Source: Solibacillus sp040274725 (GTDB taxonomy: Bacteria; Bacillota; Bacilli; Bacillales_A; Planococcaceae). Taken from it: a stretch of 64,000 nucleotides of DNA. This document shows, piece after piece, positions 8,395 to 17,622 of the stretch. Location: assembly GCA_040274725.1 (NCBI GenBank), contig JBEMAQ010000001.1, positions 124,001 through 188,000 on the forward strand. Direction: 5' to 3'. Under the pieces are notes generated by a model that saw only the letters and a list, made by a program, of their open reading frames with translations, was not told the DNA's origin and ran no database searches. Both the position numbers and the translations under genes were made by a program. Position 1 is the stretch's first letter. Each line of letters begins with the position of its first letter.

Positions 8395-8536
8395 CTTTAA
8401 GAAAAGCGCATTCGCGCCCGTTCAGCCCCGACAGACATTGGAAAGCCCGACGCAAAAAATAAACGCTCCACCACTTTTGCAAAAAGGGCTCTAAATGACC
8501 GAGAGGCTGGCACGAATGTCTAGACATAAAAAATGC
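8395..8536. repeat. diverged copy of structured repeat family 1 (copy B)
   Basis: GCATTCGCGCC-cgtt-CAGCCCCGAC at the 5' end pairs with GAGGCTGGCACGAATGTC at the 3' end. The base sequence of the outer arms differs from copies A, C and D (ATTCG instead of TAAAG), yet pairing and bulge position are kept. It lies between two terminators. Confidence 0.65.
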
Positions 8537-8560
8537 CAAATTTTATTCTTTCTTACCTCT

Positions 8561-8604
8561 AAAAAAAGCCCATTTGGAGCGATATTCGCTTCAAATGGGC
8601 TTCA
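8561..8604 (-). terminator. terminator of the five-gene chaperone/nuclease operon
   Basis: AAGCCCATTTG...CAAATGGGCTT stem with an inner GAGCG/CGCTT helix, followed on the minus strand by TTTTTTT. It begins directly past the last stop codon. Confidence 0.85.
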
Positions 8605-8607
8605 TTT

Positions 8608-10053
8608 TTAAACGGGACGATTCGTTAATAATTCAGCAAAATTAATCAGATCGTCATCCTCGTCCTGCTGATCCTCTATCACATAAATTTCACCATTGCA
8701 TACATCCTGTTGCTCGTCTGACTCTGGCTCATTGGCAATCATTTTGAAAATATCCTGGTCAATCGCTACAATTTCCTCGGGAACCTCTTCATCTAATGGC
8801 AGAGACTGCTGCACCATTACCGTTTGCTTTTGCTGAGTCTGCTGTAGCTGTGCGACTAGCTCCTTATTTTCTGTCACTAAGCGTTCATTTTCTGCGCTTA
8901 GCTGGACGTAAATACTTTGGAATTGGCGTAGACGCTCTAGCTCTATTTCCTGCTGTGCCCATTCCTCACGCTCTGCTGACACTCTTTTTTGAAGCTGCTC
9001 ATAGGCAGCCTCTAGCTTCGTTAGCTTGTCGCTTGACTGTGCTTCGCTCGCTCGTAGCTTTTGCTCATACGCAGCAGCCTCTTGCTGACGCGCACGCTCT
9101 AGGTCACGCTGCTGCGATTCCTTTAAGGCATTATATTGCTTCACCGCGAGGGCGGCTTGGTTTTCGGCCTCCTGCGCAGATTTGCGTAGCTTGCTTAACT
9201 CCTCGGCACGTACGCCATTCGCTCTTTTCAACTCGTCTATGTTCTTTTCAAGCGCATCCTGCTCACGACTTTGTAGCGCCGCTGCCTTTTGGAGCTTCGC
9301 AATTTGATCATCTCGTTTCTTCAGTTGCTTTTGAACATTTTTTAGCTCCTGATCCTTTTCATTCACGACGCCCTGAAGCAGCTCTAGCTCCTCTTTATTA
9401 GACGCTTCCTCGGGCATTTGCTGCATCAATTGTTGCATTTGCTCCTTAAACTGCGCATAAGTAAGCTTGTCCGCATTACCCTTTACTTCCGCACCTGCAT
9501 ACTTTGCCATATACTGCTCTAGCTGCGTGACCATTTCTTCCTCTGGTAGCTCCTGCTCAAATAGCTCGACAAAGCCAGGCAGCTGCTGACGCATTGCTTC
9601 AATTACGCACGGAACATATACGGATGCAGAGCGACCTTTTTTGTACAGACGGAATAACTGCATAACCGCTGAGAAATAAACATATTTATTGTCGCTCAGT
9701 TCAGGCGGGGCAATTTCGTTCTTAATGGCATCCTCGGACTCGTTTTGCTCAAGCATCGTCCAAAGTATCTCGATTTCATCTGGCTTATCCTTCCAAAAGT
9801 CCTTTACCAGCTCATTATACACATTATAATATTGAACAAGCTCTTCGCTTAATGTCCACTTTTTATGAACACCCGAAAGATCTTCCTCAAGCATGACCTT
9901 TTTAAATTTGCGCAAATATTTATTATCGACGGTCGCATTTAACCGTAGTGCCTCAATATCCGTATACGAAATTAATAAAAAATCAAGCAATCTTGTTGAA
10001 ACACCCTCAACCTCAATATACGGATGATACACTTGCTCTACCTTCTTCGCCAT
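8608..10053 (-). CDS. coiled-coil protein, last gene of the Hsp70/nuclease operon
   Basis: A 481-residue protein of unknown function. Residues 1-200 are mostly helical and globular; about 215-405 form a long, charged coiled coil rich in Gln, Glu and Lys heptads; the last 70 residues are very acidic (EDQQDEDDD). No signal peptide or membrane segment is seen. GGAGG precedes the ATG, 12 bases after the HEAT gene. The layout suggests a scaffold or oligomerisation partner of the upstream Hsp70 and GrpE-like proteins; this is inference. It has no J-domain HPD motif. Long antisense reading frames over it are codon-bias shadows. Confidence 0.8.
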   Translation of the reverse strand: MAKKVEQVYHPYIEVEGVSTRLLDFLLISYTDIEALRLNATVDNKYLRKFKKVMLEEDLSGVHKKWTLSEELVQYYNVYNELVKDFWKDKPDEIEILWTMLEQNESEDAIKNEIAPPELSDNKYVYFSAVMQLFRLYKKGRSASVYVPCVIEAMRQQLPGFVELFEQELPEEEMVTQLEQYMAKYAGAEVKGNADKLTYAQFKEQMQQLMQQMPEEASNKEELELLQGVVNEKDQELKNVQKQLKKRDDQIAKLQKAAALQSREQDALEKNIDELKRANGVRAEELSKLRKSAQEAENQAALAVKQYNALKESQQRDLERARQQEAAAYEQKLRASEAQSSDKLTKLEAAYEQLQKRVSAEREEWAQQEIELERLRQFQSIYVQLSAENERLVTENKELVAQLQQTQQKQTVMVQQSLPLDEEVPEEIVAIDQDIFKMIANEPESDEQQDVCNGEIYVIEDQQDEDDDLINFAELLTNRPV

Positions 10054-10065
10054 GTGATTCCCTCC

Positions 10066-11775
10066 TTAGTCATTGTCGGCAATAATTACGCCGCCACGAT
10101 TTGAAATTTTTGAAATCATTGTTGATAATTCACGGCTGATGCGCTCATTTGTTGTTTTATGACGCGCCTCAAATAATACCTCCGCTGGCAATAACGGTGT
10201 CGCTGAATTCACATGCTTCGCAATTAAACGATAAATTTCCATCTCTAATAATGGCATCATCGGCGTTTTTAATTTTTCAACTAATACGGCACCTAGCTCA
10301 TACGGTAGCTTATGTGTGCGCTGTAAAATCATCACGATTTGTAATGCTTTATCGTCGGTTAAATTTAGAATACGCTGCCCTACACGCAATAAATCTTTGA
10401 ATGGTAAGCGTGATAATAAACTTTGTGCAATTCCTTGCTCACGCTCTGTTCCCTCTAGTGCGTAGTGAACTAAATCATCTAATAATTTTTTGTTACCCGC
10501 ACGAATTAAGCAGCTCATCGCATCTAAAAATAAATGATTTTCCTTCACCTTTAAGAACGGTGTCACAATGTCCGTGACCTCCTTCTTTTTAAATCTAAAG
10601 AAGCTCAGTGCATTAATACATTCTGATTTTAAAACAACATCATCTGTATGCATTAGCTCATGCACGATTAAATCCATCACGGAATCATCTGCCGCGCGAC
10701 CAAGGCCAATAATGATAGCACGCTTTTCACGCTCATTCGCATTTTGTAGCGCATTCGTCAAGACAGTCGTCGCAGCTGGTGTGCGTAGGTTGCCGAGCGT
10801 CATACAAATTTGTGATAGACGCCCTAAATCATGCAGACGCTTCGCATTGTCGATGGCCTTCAGTAGCTGCGGAATCGCATCGTCACCATACGCGCAAATC
10901 GCATCAATGTAAATTTTACGCACAGCGCGGTTTTTGCCATCCTCGTAATAGCGGAAAATCAGCTCAACCGTTTCAGGCCCAAATTTTTTGAAGCGTGGTG
11001 CCTGCGTAATCGCATAGTCAACTAAATGCTTTTGCGACACATCTAGCTGCTCTAAGCCTTGGATTACTTGCTCTAACGACGGCACGTGGCGAATTTTTAA
11101 TAAGGCATCAAGCGCAACCTTGAAAAATTCCTCGTGCTGTAGGTGGTCCACTAAACTGCCGACCGCCTCCTCATCACGTAGCGCACCAGCTACACCAATC
11201 GCTAAGAGCGTATGCGACGAGCTTGTAGAATGCTGTAAAATTCCTTTATTTAAAAGACGCGCCTGTAGGTCACGGTAGCTAAGCTGCGCCATTACTTTAA
11301 TGACCTCTGCACGCACAGACTCCTCGACTAAATCAAATTGGCGACATTCGCGGAAAATCATTTCGACTGCGGGTGAGCCGAGCGCTGCGATATTTTGCAG
11401 ATGCTTTTTACGTTCTAAGCTACTCGCACCCTTCGCAAAGGCACGCAGCTCATTGCGCACGAATAAGCATTGCTCCTCGGTAATATTTTTACCTAAGCTA
11501 TCAAACGAAATGTCGACAATCATCTCCACAACCCCGTCAAAATACGATACGGTTACGACCTCATCATTTTGTGGGCCACCAAAGCCAAAAATATCGACAC
11601 CCTGCGGCAAGTCTTGTTGCTGTTCATGCTGGGCTAATAGCTGCTTTTGCAGTGCCTCACGCTCGGACTCCACTAAGACAACGTCCTCATCCTCCTCCAC
11701 ATATTGCGGAACTAGCCCTTGTGGATCTAGCACTGTTCGAAAGTTTCTTAATTGCTCTAATTGATCTAATTTCAT
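10066..11775 (-). CDS. HEAT-repeat-like protein in the Hsp70/nuclease operon
   Basis: A 569-residue cytosolic protein. After an N-terminal region with an acidic EEDEDVVLVESE stretch, residues of roughly 105-560 form tandem helix pairs of about 30-38 residues typical of HEAT/armadillo-like solenoids (for example ALGSPAVEMIFRECRQ, DEEAVGSLVDHLQHEEFFKVALDALLKI, DDSVMDLIVHELMHTDDVVLKSECINAL). Such folds bind proteins or nucleic acids. It starts 36 bases after hsp70 with AAGGAG, and ends 12 bases before the coiled-coil gene. Function is unknown; an adaptor presenting clients to the Hsp70 or nuclease is a reasonable guess. Confidence 0.8.
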   Translation of the reverse strand: MKLDQLEQLRNFRTVLDPQGLVPQYVEEDEDVVLVESEREALQKQLLAQHEQQQDLPQGVDIFGFGGPQNDEVVTVSYFDGVVEMIVDISFDSLGKNITEEQCLFVRNELRAFAKGASSLERKKHLQNIAALGSPAVEMIFRECRQFDLVEESVRAEVIKVMAQLSYRDLQARLLNKGILQHSTSSSHTLLAIGVAGALRDEEAVGSLVDHLQHEEFFKVALDALLKIRHVPSLEQVIQGLEQLDVSQKHLVDYAITQAPRFKKFGPETVELIFRYYEDGKNRAVRKIYIDAICAYGDDAIPQLLKAIDNAKRLHDLGRLSQICMTLGNLRTPAATTVLTNALQNANEREKRAIIIGLGRAADDSVMDLIVHELMHTDDVVLKSECINALSFFRFKKKEVTDIVTPFLKVKENHLFLDAMSCLIRAGNKKLLDDLVHYALEGTEREQGIAQSLLSRLPFKDLLRVGQRILNLTDDKALQIVMILQRTHKLPYELGAVLVEKLKTPMMPLLEMEIYRLIAKHVNSATPLLPAEVLFEARHKTTNERISRELSTMISKISNRGGVIIADND

Positions 11776-11811
11776 ATGAATCTCCTTTTTAGCTAGGAGG
11801 GGAAATCCCCC

Positions 11812-13584
11812 CTATTTTAGTAATGTTTCCTCAGCTACTGTTTTATTGTGCTCGTCCTGAATAGTTGCAATATCCTTCGCTGAATAGTCCTTCGCCCCAA
11901 TGTTCACCGCAATCATTTCATCCGGTGCATTCTTAATCCAGGCACGAACCGTCACGTCACGCTCCGCATTACACGCTACATGCAGCACAAGCGGTGTCCC
12001 CGCCTTTACCGGCTTCGAAAATTCCAGTGTTGCTTCTTTTAAACGCTTCGTTGAAATAGCGGTTGCGCTTGCCGCTGTAAATAGCTCCAGCTTCATCGTC
12101 GTCACGTTTGCAATGCCCGAGTGGACACCACTTACACAGAACTTCCCGTCAAATTCCTTTTCCACCGGCAATTTCGTACCCTTTTCTAATAATGGAATCG
12201 GCGTGCTACCTTTGACATCAATGAACACATTCACCGGCACAGTCGTTTCAACACCTACATTTATCGGATCTTTCGGCTCCTGTCCCGGCTTCGCTACACC
12301 TAAATTGATATCCTGTAAACGCTGATGATAAATCGCCGCGCCACGGCTAACAGAAATCATTGGGTTAATGGATTGTAGCGGCTTAATGCGACGATTAAAA
12401 ATTTCATACAGACGATTTTGAACCGTTGGATAATACGTCATCCCGCCGACTAAAAATACCGCATCAATGTCATCAATCGTCATCGCACCTAAACGCGCAT
12501 CCGCCAGTGCACTCATAATTGGCGCTTCAATATTTGTACCTTTGTTTAAATCCTTATACAGTAACGGCTCAATCGCCTTATCTAGCTCTTTTTTCGTAAT
12601 CGTCACACGTGAAATGAGCTGCTCTGGTAAATGCGTTGGCAGCATTTCTGTATACGACTTTTGGTCAAATTGTGCTGGATTTGCATAGTAATCAACACCC
12701 GCTGCAAGCACCATTGAGCTAAAGCGTTTTTTCGCATTTTCTGCAATATCAATAAAGCTTTCTAGCAGCGACAGGAAGACATGCTCCTCATAATTACTAC
12801 GAATATCACGCAGTGAAAGCCCCATATCCATGCAGTATTTCGTAAATAAATATTGCGCCACATGCTGGTCAAAGTCGCGACCACCAAGCTTTGTATATTG
12901 CGAAATCGATAGCTCTGTAATCGATAAACGACGAGATGTATTTTCCTCTACCTGCAAGATAGACACGTCACACGTACCGCCACCTAAATCAAATACTAAT
13001 AGCTTCTTTGGACCATTTGCTAAATTTAAGCGACGTGCCTCTGGTGCAAGCTTTTCCTCCTCGTTTAAAAAATCAATCAACGCCGCTGTTGGCTCTGGTA
13101 AAAGGTGAATTTTTTTTGCATCAAAGCCAGCTAAAATCCCCGCATTGCGCGTTTCCTGCTGCTGCTGGAAGTGGAAGTTCGCTGGGATTGTAATAACCGC
13201 ACTATCTACCTGCTCACCGTTATAATATTTTTCCACCTGCTTCTTTAAAATGCTTAAAAAGAACGATGCAATTTTGTCTGGTGTATATTCTTTGCCATCA
13301 ATTTTCCATTTATCATTCGTCCCTAAATGGCTCTTTGATTCTTTAATGACGCGTGTTTTATACACGCTACTCATACGCTTCGCATAACGACCCACGTAGT
13401 TATCGCCGTTTTCCTCGACATATAAGACAGACGGTAGGTCCTCTAGCTCCACAATACCAAGGCCGCGCTCATCTACCTGCGCCACACGTAATGTTTCCGC
13501 CTCAATTTCACCATGATATGTTTTATTTGCTACACTGACAATCGAGTTTGTCGTCCCTAAATCAATCCCTACATAACGTCCCAT
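11812..13584 (-). CDS. divergent Hsp70 (DnaK-like) chaperone
   Basis: A 590-residue Hsp70. The nucleotide-binding domain is complete: GIDLGTTNS (6-14), Lys in YAKRM (about 69), VITIPANF (130-137), LPEPTAALIDF (162-172), FDLGGGTCDVS (198-208) and the adenosine motif LVGGMTYYP (378-386). The usual DVLLLD-type linker is missing (NLGVAKPGQEP instead) and the beta-sandwich domain (about 440-555) is divergent, with almost no helical lid; canonical DnaK has about 610-640 residues. The site AAGGGGG lies at the end of the preceding gene one base away, so translation is coupled. It is a second, specialised Hsp70, not the housekeeping dnaK, which would sit with grpE and dnaJ. Confidence 0.9.
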   Translation of the reverse strand: MGRYVGIDLGTTNSIVSVANKTYHGEIEAETLRVAQVDERGLGIVELEDLPSVLYVEENGDNYVGRYAKRMSSVYKTRVIKESKSHLGTNDKWKIDGKEYTPDKIASFFLSILKKQVEKYYNGEQVDSAVITIPANFHFQQQQETRNAGILAGFDAKKIHLLPEPTAALIDFLNEEEKLAPEARRLNLANGPKKLLVFDLGGGTCDVSILQVEENTSRRLSITELSISQYTKLGGRDFDQHVAQYLFTKYCMDMGLSLRDIRSNYEEHVFLSLLESFIDIAENAKKRFSSMVLAAGVDYYANPAQFDQKSYTEMLPTHLPEQLISRVTITKKELDKAIEPLLYKDLNKGTNIEAPIMSALADARLGAMTIDDIDAVFLVGGMTYYPTVQNRLYEIFNRRIKPLQSINPMISVSRGAAIYHQRLQDINLGVAKPGQEPKDPINVGVETTVPVNVFIDVKGSTPIPLLEKGTKLPVEKEFDGKFCVSGVHSGIANVTTMKLELFTAASATAISTKRLKEATLEFSKPVKAGTPLVLHVACNAERDVTVRAWIKNAPDEMIAVNIGAKDYSAKDIATIQDEHNKTVAEETLLK

Positions 13585-13585
13585 C

Positions 13586-15055
13586 TTAATGAACCCCCTT
13601 CAATTCTGTTACTTGCGGTAAAACGATTGTTTGGCCATTAATCGACCAGCCGTATTTCACTAATTTCACACGTACCGAATCCTCTTCTCCAGTAATGCTG
13701 CTTAAAATATCGAATTGGCGTGCAAGCTCTGCGCGTGGGAAGTCAAATTCCTCACCCATCTCATAGCCATGTGACATCGGCTCTAGCTGCATCGCATCGC
13801 CTAGTAGATTGAAGAAATTCAGCAGTTGCCCTTGAATCAGTGGACGGCTAAGCTTGCTTTCTCCCATGCTCTCGCTATATAAATCCGACAATAAATAATT
13901 GCTACGCGCTCCGCCTAATAACTCTGCTAGCTGCGTATGCACCTGATTTTTCATTGCCTTTAACTGGGTATCCTGTTCCTGAATGGTTTGACGCAGGCGG
14001 CCAATCTCCTCTTCCGCAAGCTTCATTTGTGCCTCGTTTTGCTCTGCCGGCTGTGCTACAGGCTCTAGGGAGACAGGCTGTGCCATTGTTTGCTTCAGCT
14101 GCTGAAGTTGCGCAATAATGCGGTCAATGTCCGTGTGCTCCTGCTTGCTGCTTGACGCTTGCTTTACGTCAGGCTTTGGTGTTGCTACATCTGGCTGTTT
14201 GTTCGTCACTTCAGCTGGTGAAGTGACTAATACTTGCGGCTTTTCGGTATTTTCCGACTTTTCATTCGACTCCTGCTTCGGCTCACGTTTTTTCACCGGC
14301 TTTTTGTAGACGAATTCATCCATAAATTGAATTACAAATGATGGGAGCTCCTGCTGATTGCTTTCCTCATAGTGCTTCACGTATAGCTTTTCAAGCGCTG
14401 GAATAAATGGCAGCCCCATCACACGTGCAACTTTACCTTGAATGGTAGCGCGTGGCACAAGCACAAACGGTAAGCTATTCGGTTTTTTATCATGATTTTT
14501 ATTTCTTGGGTCCTCTAAATTTAATTTTTTCAATACTTGCTTGTATTGCTCCTTTGCATTATCTGTAAAGTATTTTTTGTAAATCCACTCAAACATCGTT
14601 GGAACAAAGCGTATTTGAACTCGGTCATACGTGAACAATTGACGCACAACATACTGTGCAAATAGATTCGCATCCGGTGTAAAAAATTTATAGCTTTCTA
14701 AATCCCCCTCACAAAGCTCACCATAGGCTTTACGATGATTAATTGATTTGAATAGACGTAAAATATACCATTGCACTGTATTGTCACTTAATTGAAGCGC
14801 TTCATGCTTGTTCCACTCCTTCGTTACCATTTCTGTAATGAACTCAATATCATCATAGTTTTTTTGGTCGTACATCACTTTTTCAATATAGTTTTGTAAC
14901 TTCCAACCTACATCCAGTCGTTTTTTAAAGCTTTCTAGCCCCTGATCGTAAATCTCCTGGCGTTCCTTTTCCCCTAGCTTGCTGATTTCCTCAGCAAATA
15001 ACGTATCTTTCGTATACATATGTTCAATGACTAATCGTTGAATTTTATCGTTCAT
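13586..15055 (-). CDS. large protein with C-terminal GrpE-like domain
   Basis: A 489-residue protein. Residues 1-250 are helical with no family I recognise; 250-310 is a charged, Pro/Lys/Glu linker; about 340-380 is a coiled coil; 385-486 resembles GrpE, with a helix pair followed by EPMSHGYEMGEEFDFP and a final beta segment VKLVKYGWSINGQTIVLPQVTEL, close to the GrpE ending (VVxVLQKGYxLxGRVIRPAxVxV). It lies immediately before hsp70. I infer that it is the dedicated nucleotide-exchange factor. The GrpE resemblance is by eye and needs a profile test. Confidence 0.7.
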   Translation of the reverse strand: MNDKIQRLVIEHMYTKDTLFAEEISKLGEKERQEIYDQGLESFKKRLDVGWKLQNYIEKVMYDQKNYDDIEFITEMVTKEWNKHEALQLSDNTVQWYILRLFKSINHRKAYGELCEGDLESYKFFTPDANLFAQYVVRQLFTYDRVQIRFVPTMFEWIYKKYFTDNAKEQYKQVLKKLNLEDPRNKNHDKKPNSLPFVLVPRATIQGKVARVMGLPFIPALEKLYVKHYEESNQQELPSFVIQFMDEFVYKKPVKKREPKQESNEKSENTEKPQVLVTSPAEVTNKQPDVATPKPDVKQASSSKQEHTDIDRIIAQLQQLKQTMAQPVSLEPVAQPAEQNEAQMKLAEEEIGRLRQTIQEQDTQLKAMKNQVHTQLAELLGGARSNYLLSDLYSESMGESKLSRPLIQGQLLNFFNLLGDAMQLEPMSHGYEMGEEFDFPRAELARQFDILSSITGEEDSVRVKLVKYGWSINGQTIVLPQVTELKGVH

Positions 15056-15067
15056 GTTAACTCTCCT

Positions 15068-17386
15068 TTATATGAAATAAGCTTCATTATTTTTGGCACA
15101 AATCGTTGGAATATTCATCCACTGTAGCATTTCAACTATGGATGGATAAATACGCGCACCTGGTACAAAACTGCGCACCGGCTCGTAACGTTTTTCATGC
15201 TCACCGTGCATTAAAATGACCTGCTTCGGTGTTATTTCTCCAATTAATTGTAGTAAATCATCTCGGTGAATATGGGCAGATAAAGCATAGCTTGCTAATT
15301 TCACCTGTACCTCCTTCCACGGCTCTCCTTCAATTTTGAAGCAATGATTTTTATGGCTAAATAAATCATAAGCCGGGGATTGTGCATCTAAATAGCCCGT
15401 AAAAATAATTCGGCTCTTTGGATCGTCTATTAGCTCATACGCATAATAGCTCGATTGGCTGCCTTCATTGAGCATACCGGAGCTTGTAATAATGACCGCG
15501 CCCGGGTATTCATGAATTAACCGCTTGATATCCCCCTTTTTTTTACAGTTTGCAACGATGACCTGATTCGGTAGCACAAAATCAGACGTCACTTCATAAA
15601 TGTCACACGCAACTGGCACGGCGCCGTCGATAATGACTGGAAATGGGAAAAAGCCATCATAGGCTTGCGTAAGCGTGCTCAGTACCTCCTGCGCACGACC
15701 AACAGCAAATGCCGGAATTAAACACGTGCCTCCCCTACTTGTCGTCTGCTCAATCATGTCAATAAACAGCTCGCGTTGCACACGACGGTCGAGTCGACTT
15801 GCAAGCGGTGTATAGCCGTATGTAGACTCTGTAATTAAAATATCCACTGGCTTCTTGACCGCTTGAAATACCCCACATGTGAGCTGCTCCTCCGTAGATA
15901 TATCTCCGGTAAATAACAGCGTCTCCCCGTTCATTTCAAGAAGAATACTAGCCGCACCAACGATGTGTCCGGCCTCTAAAAACGTCACACGCCAGCCATT
16001 CACATCGAGCGTTTGGCCGTAGCCTGTCGTTTCCACCTGCATAAAAAGACGGCCAATATCTAGCTCATTGTATGGACAGTTTTCCTGATGGCGCACCACA
16101 TTTTTCAGCAACAACTGCATTAATCGCTTCGTGGCATCGGTCGCATAAATCGGGACATTTGGTGCGACCTTGGCGATATAAGGCAGCGAGCCGATATGAT
16201 CAAGATGCGCATGTGACACAAAGACGGCATCTAGCTCCTGCAACGTCAAGCCATGCTGCTGTAGTAACGCAAAATTCGTTAACATATCATCACTGTTCAA
16301 AAACATCCCCGCGTCGAGTAGCACCGCACGATCCTTCGTCTTAACTAAAATCGCTGTACCACCGATTTTTTCACCGCCACCTAAAAATGCGATTTCGAAT
16401 GCGCTAGAGGATCTACTACGTTGCTGTTGCGTACTACGATATCGGTTAACACCCTCTGCTAAATCACTAAAATAGCGGAGCCAGCTCGTCCAAAACGGCT
16501 TATCCTGCGGCTGAAACGTAACTAAATACAGCTTGGCAATAAGGAAATCCATTGGATATGCTGCATACAAGCGCTGCACGATGGCTTTGTTTGGCTCCTT
16601 TTTTTGCAGGAGATTGCTCAGTTGAATCACGGCCTGTATTTTCGCCATTAGCCACGTATCGTGAGTCACATACTCACTTAATCGCACCGCAAGCGTTGTG
16701 TCCATTTGCTGCTTTGCAAACAGCTCATAAAACTGTAGCAAATCACGGTAGACGGTTGCGCAGTTTTCCTTGATTGTGCGGTAATCCGGTCGCTCTCGCA
16801 GGCAGTCAACAAGCTCCAACATAATCGCCCAGTAGACAATGCCATCATATTTTGTTAACGTGCTCTCCACATATAGCAACTTCCGCAACTGAAAACGAGC
16901 CTGTGTTAAAAAGCCACACGCCACATCATGCGAAATAACTAGCTGCATTAAATCAATGTGCTCATTCGTTAACTGCCCCGTTTTGTTAAGCTGGTCCTCC
17001 GCATCACGTAATGCTTTAACTGCAAGCGCATATGTCTGGTCTACACGCCCAACCTCTTGTAACCGCTGGATAATACGTAGCAACAATTGCGGTGACAAAA
17101 GCTCCTCATATACATACACAAACTGTAACAGTTGTTCTATGGACTCGTGATTATCTTTCATATGTTGTACATACTTGCTCATGCACATTTCATCGTACTG
17201 AAATTGCAAACAGCGCGTATAGCATACACACGCTTCTTCTATGTAGTGCTGCTCAACAAAATAATGTCCCATCGCTCGACAAGACTCACTTGGAAGCTGA
17301 TTAATCGTCGCATAAAGCTGTCGAAACTGCTCCTGTGCTAAATCGAACCGACCGCTATGCCAATTGTTCAGCGCCTCTCCTAACAA
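15068..17386 (-). CDS. helical-repeat/beta-CASP metallo-beta-lactamase nuclease
   Basis: A 772-residue fusion and first gene of the operon. Residues 1-320 are TPR-like helix pairs. From 330 a complete MBL/beta-CASP module follows: SHAHLDH (391-397), His of EAGHI (474), GDIS (494-497), ESTYG (520-524), IPAFAVGRAQE (557-567), SAH (703-705) and HGE (727-729). These are the metal ligands and motifs A-C of RNA-processing enzymes such as RNase J and CPSF73, so RNA or DNA cleavage is predicted. No KH or RNase J C-terminal domain is present. The start is TTG with AAGGGGG 8 bases upstream. It is a cytosolic enzyme; target unknown. Confidence 0.85.
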   Translation of the reverse strand: MLGEALNNWHSGRFDLAQEQFRQLYATINQLPSESCRAMGHYFVEQHYIEEACVCYTRCLQFQYDEMCMSKYVQHMKDNHESIEQLLQFVYVYEELLSPQLLLRIIQRLQEVGRVDQTYALAVKALRDAEDQLNKTGQLTNEHIDLMQLVISHDVACGFLTQARFQLRKLLYVESTLTKYDGIVYWAIMLELVDCLRERPDYRTIKENCATVYRDLLQFYELFAKQQMDTTLAVRLSEYVTHDTWLMAKIQAVIQLSNLLQKKEPNKAIVQRLYAAYPMDFLIAKLYLVTFQPQDKPFWTSWLRYFSDLAEGVNRYRSTQQQRSRSSSAFEIAFLGGGEKIGGTAILVKTKDRAVLLDAGMFLNSDDMLTNFALLQQHGLTLQELDAVFVSHAHLDHIGSLPYIAKVAPNVPIYATDATKRLMQLLLKNVVRHQENCPYNELDIGRLFMQVETTGYGQTLDVNGWRVTFLEAGHIVGAASILLEMNGETLLFTGDISTEEQLTCGVFQAVKKPVDILITESTYGYTPLASRLDRRVQRELFIDMIEQTTSRGGTCLIPAFAVGRAQEVLSTLTQAYDGFFPFPVIIDGAVPVACDIYEVTSDFVLPNQVIVANCKKKGDIKRLIHEYPGAVIITSSGMLNEGSQSSYYAYELIDDPKSRIIFTGYLDAQSPAYDLFSHKNHCFKIEGEPWKEVQVKLASYALSAHIHRDDLLQLIGEITPKQVILMHGEHEKRYEPVRSFVPGARIYPSIVEMLQWMNIPTICAKNNEAYFI

Positions 17387-17560
17387 ATTTACATCCCCCT
17401 TCGTGCCAAAATCGCCATAAAGTAAGACTATCTACTTATATAAAGTAAATAAAAATCCACCTTTTAAATACTTAAGACTATTATTAATCAATACTTTATA
17501 GCTAAACAAATAATAGATTAAATAATCAATCAATGGAAATATTTACTCTACAAATAAAAT

Positions 17561-17608
17561 AATACCTTATTACACAGACACAAAATGTCCATATAATAAG
17601 GTATTTTT
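17561..17608 (-). terminator. terminator after malic enzyme
   Basis: AATACCTTATTA...TAATAAGGTATT stem with an imperfect loop. The AT-rich stretch from here to 17386 must also hold the promoter of the five-gene operon; I see no clear consensus hexamers. Confidence 0.65.
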
Positions 17609-17622
17609 GATTTTTAATGTAA

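Noticed and set aside
8796..9401. 201-codon plus-strand frame opposite the coiled-coil gene
   Set aside because: It mirrors the biased Gln/Glu/Ala codons of the real gene and has no ribosome binding site.
8608..17386. Assigning the Hsp70/nuclease operon firmly as an anti-phage defence island
   Set aside because: No toxin-like, restriction, recombinase or mobile gene is nearby and the flanks are osmotic-stress and metabolic genes; function is left open.
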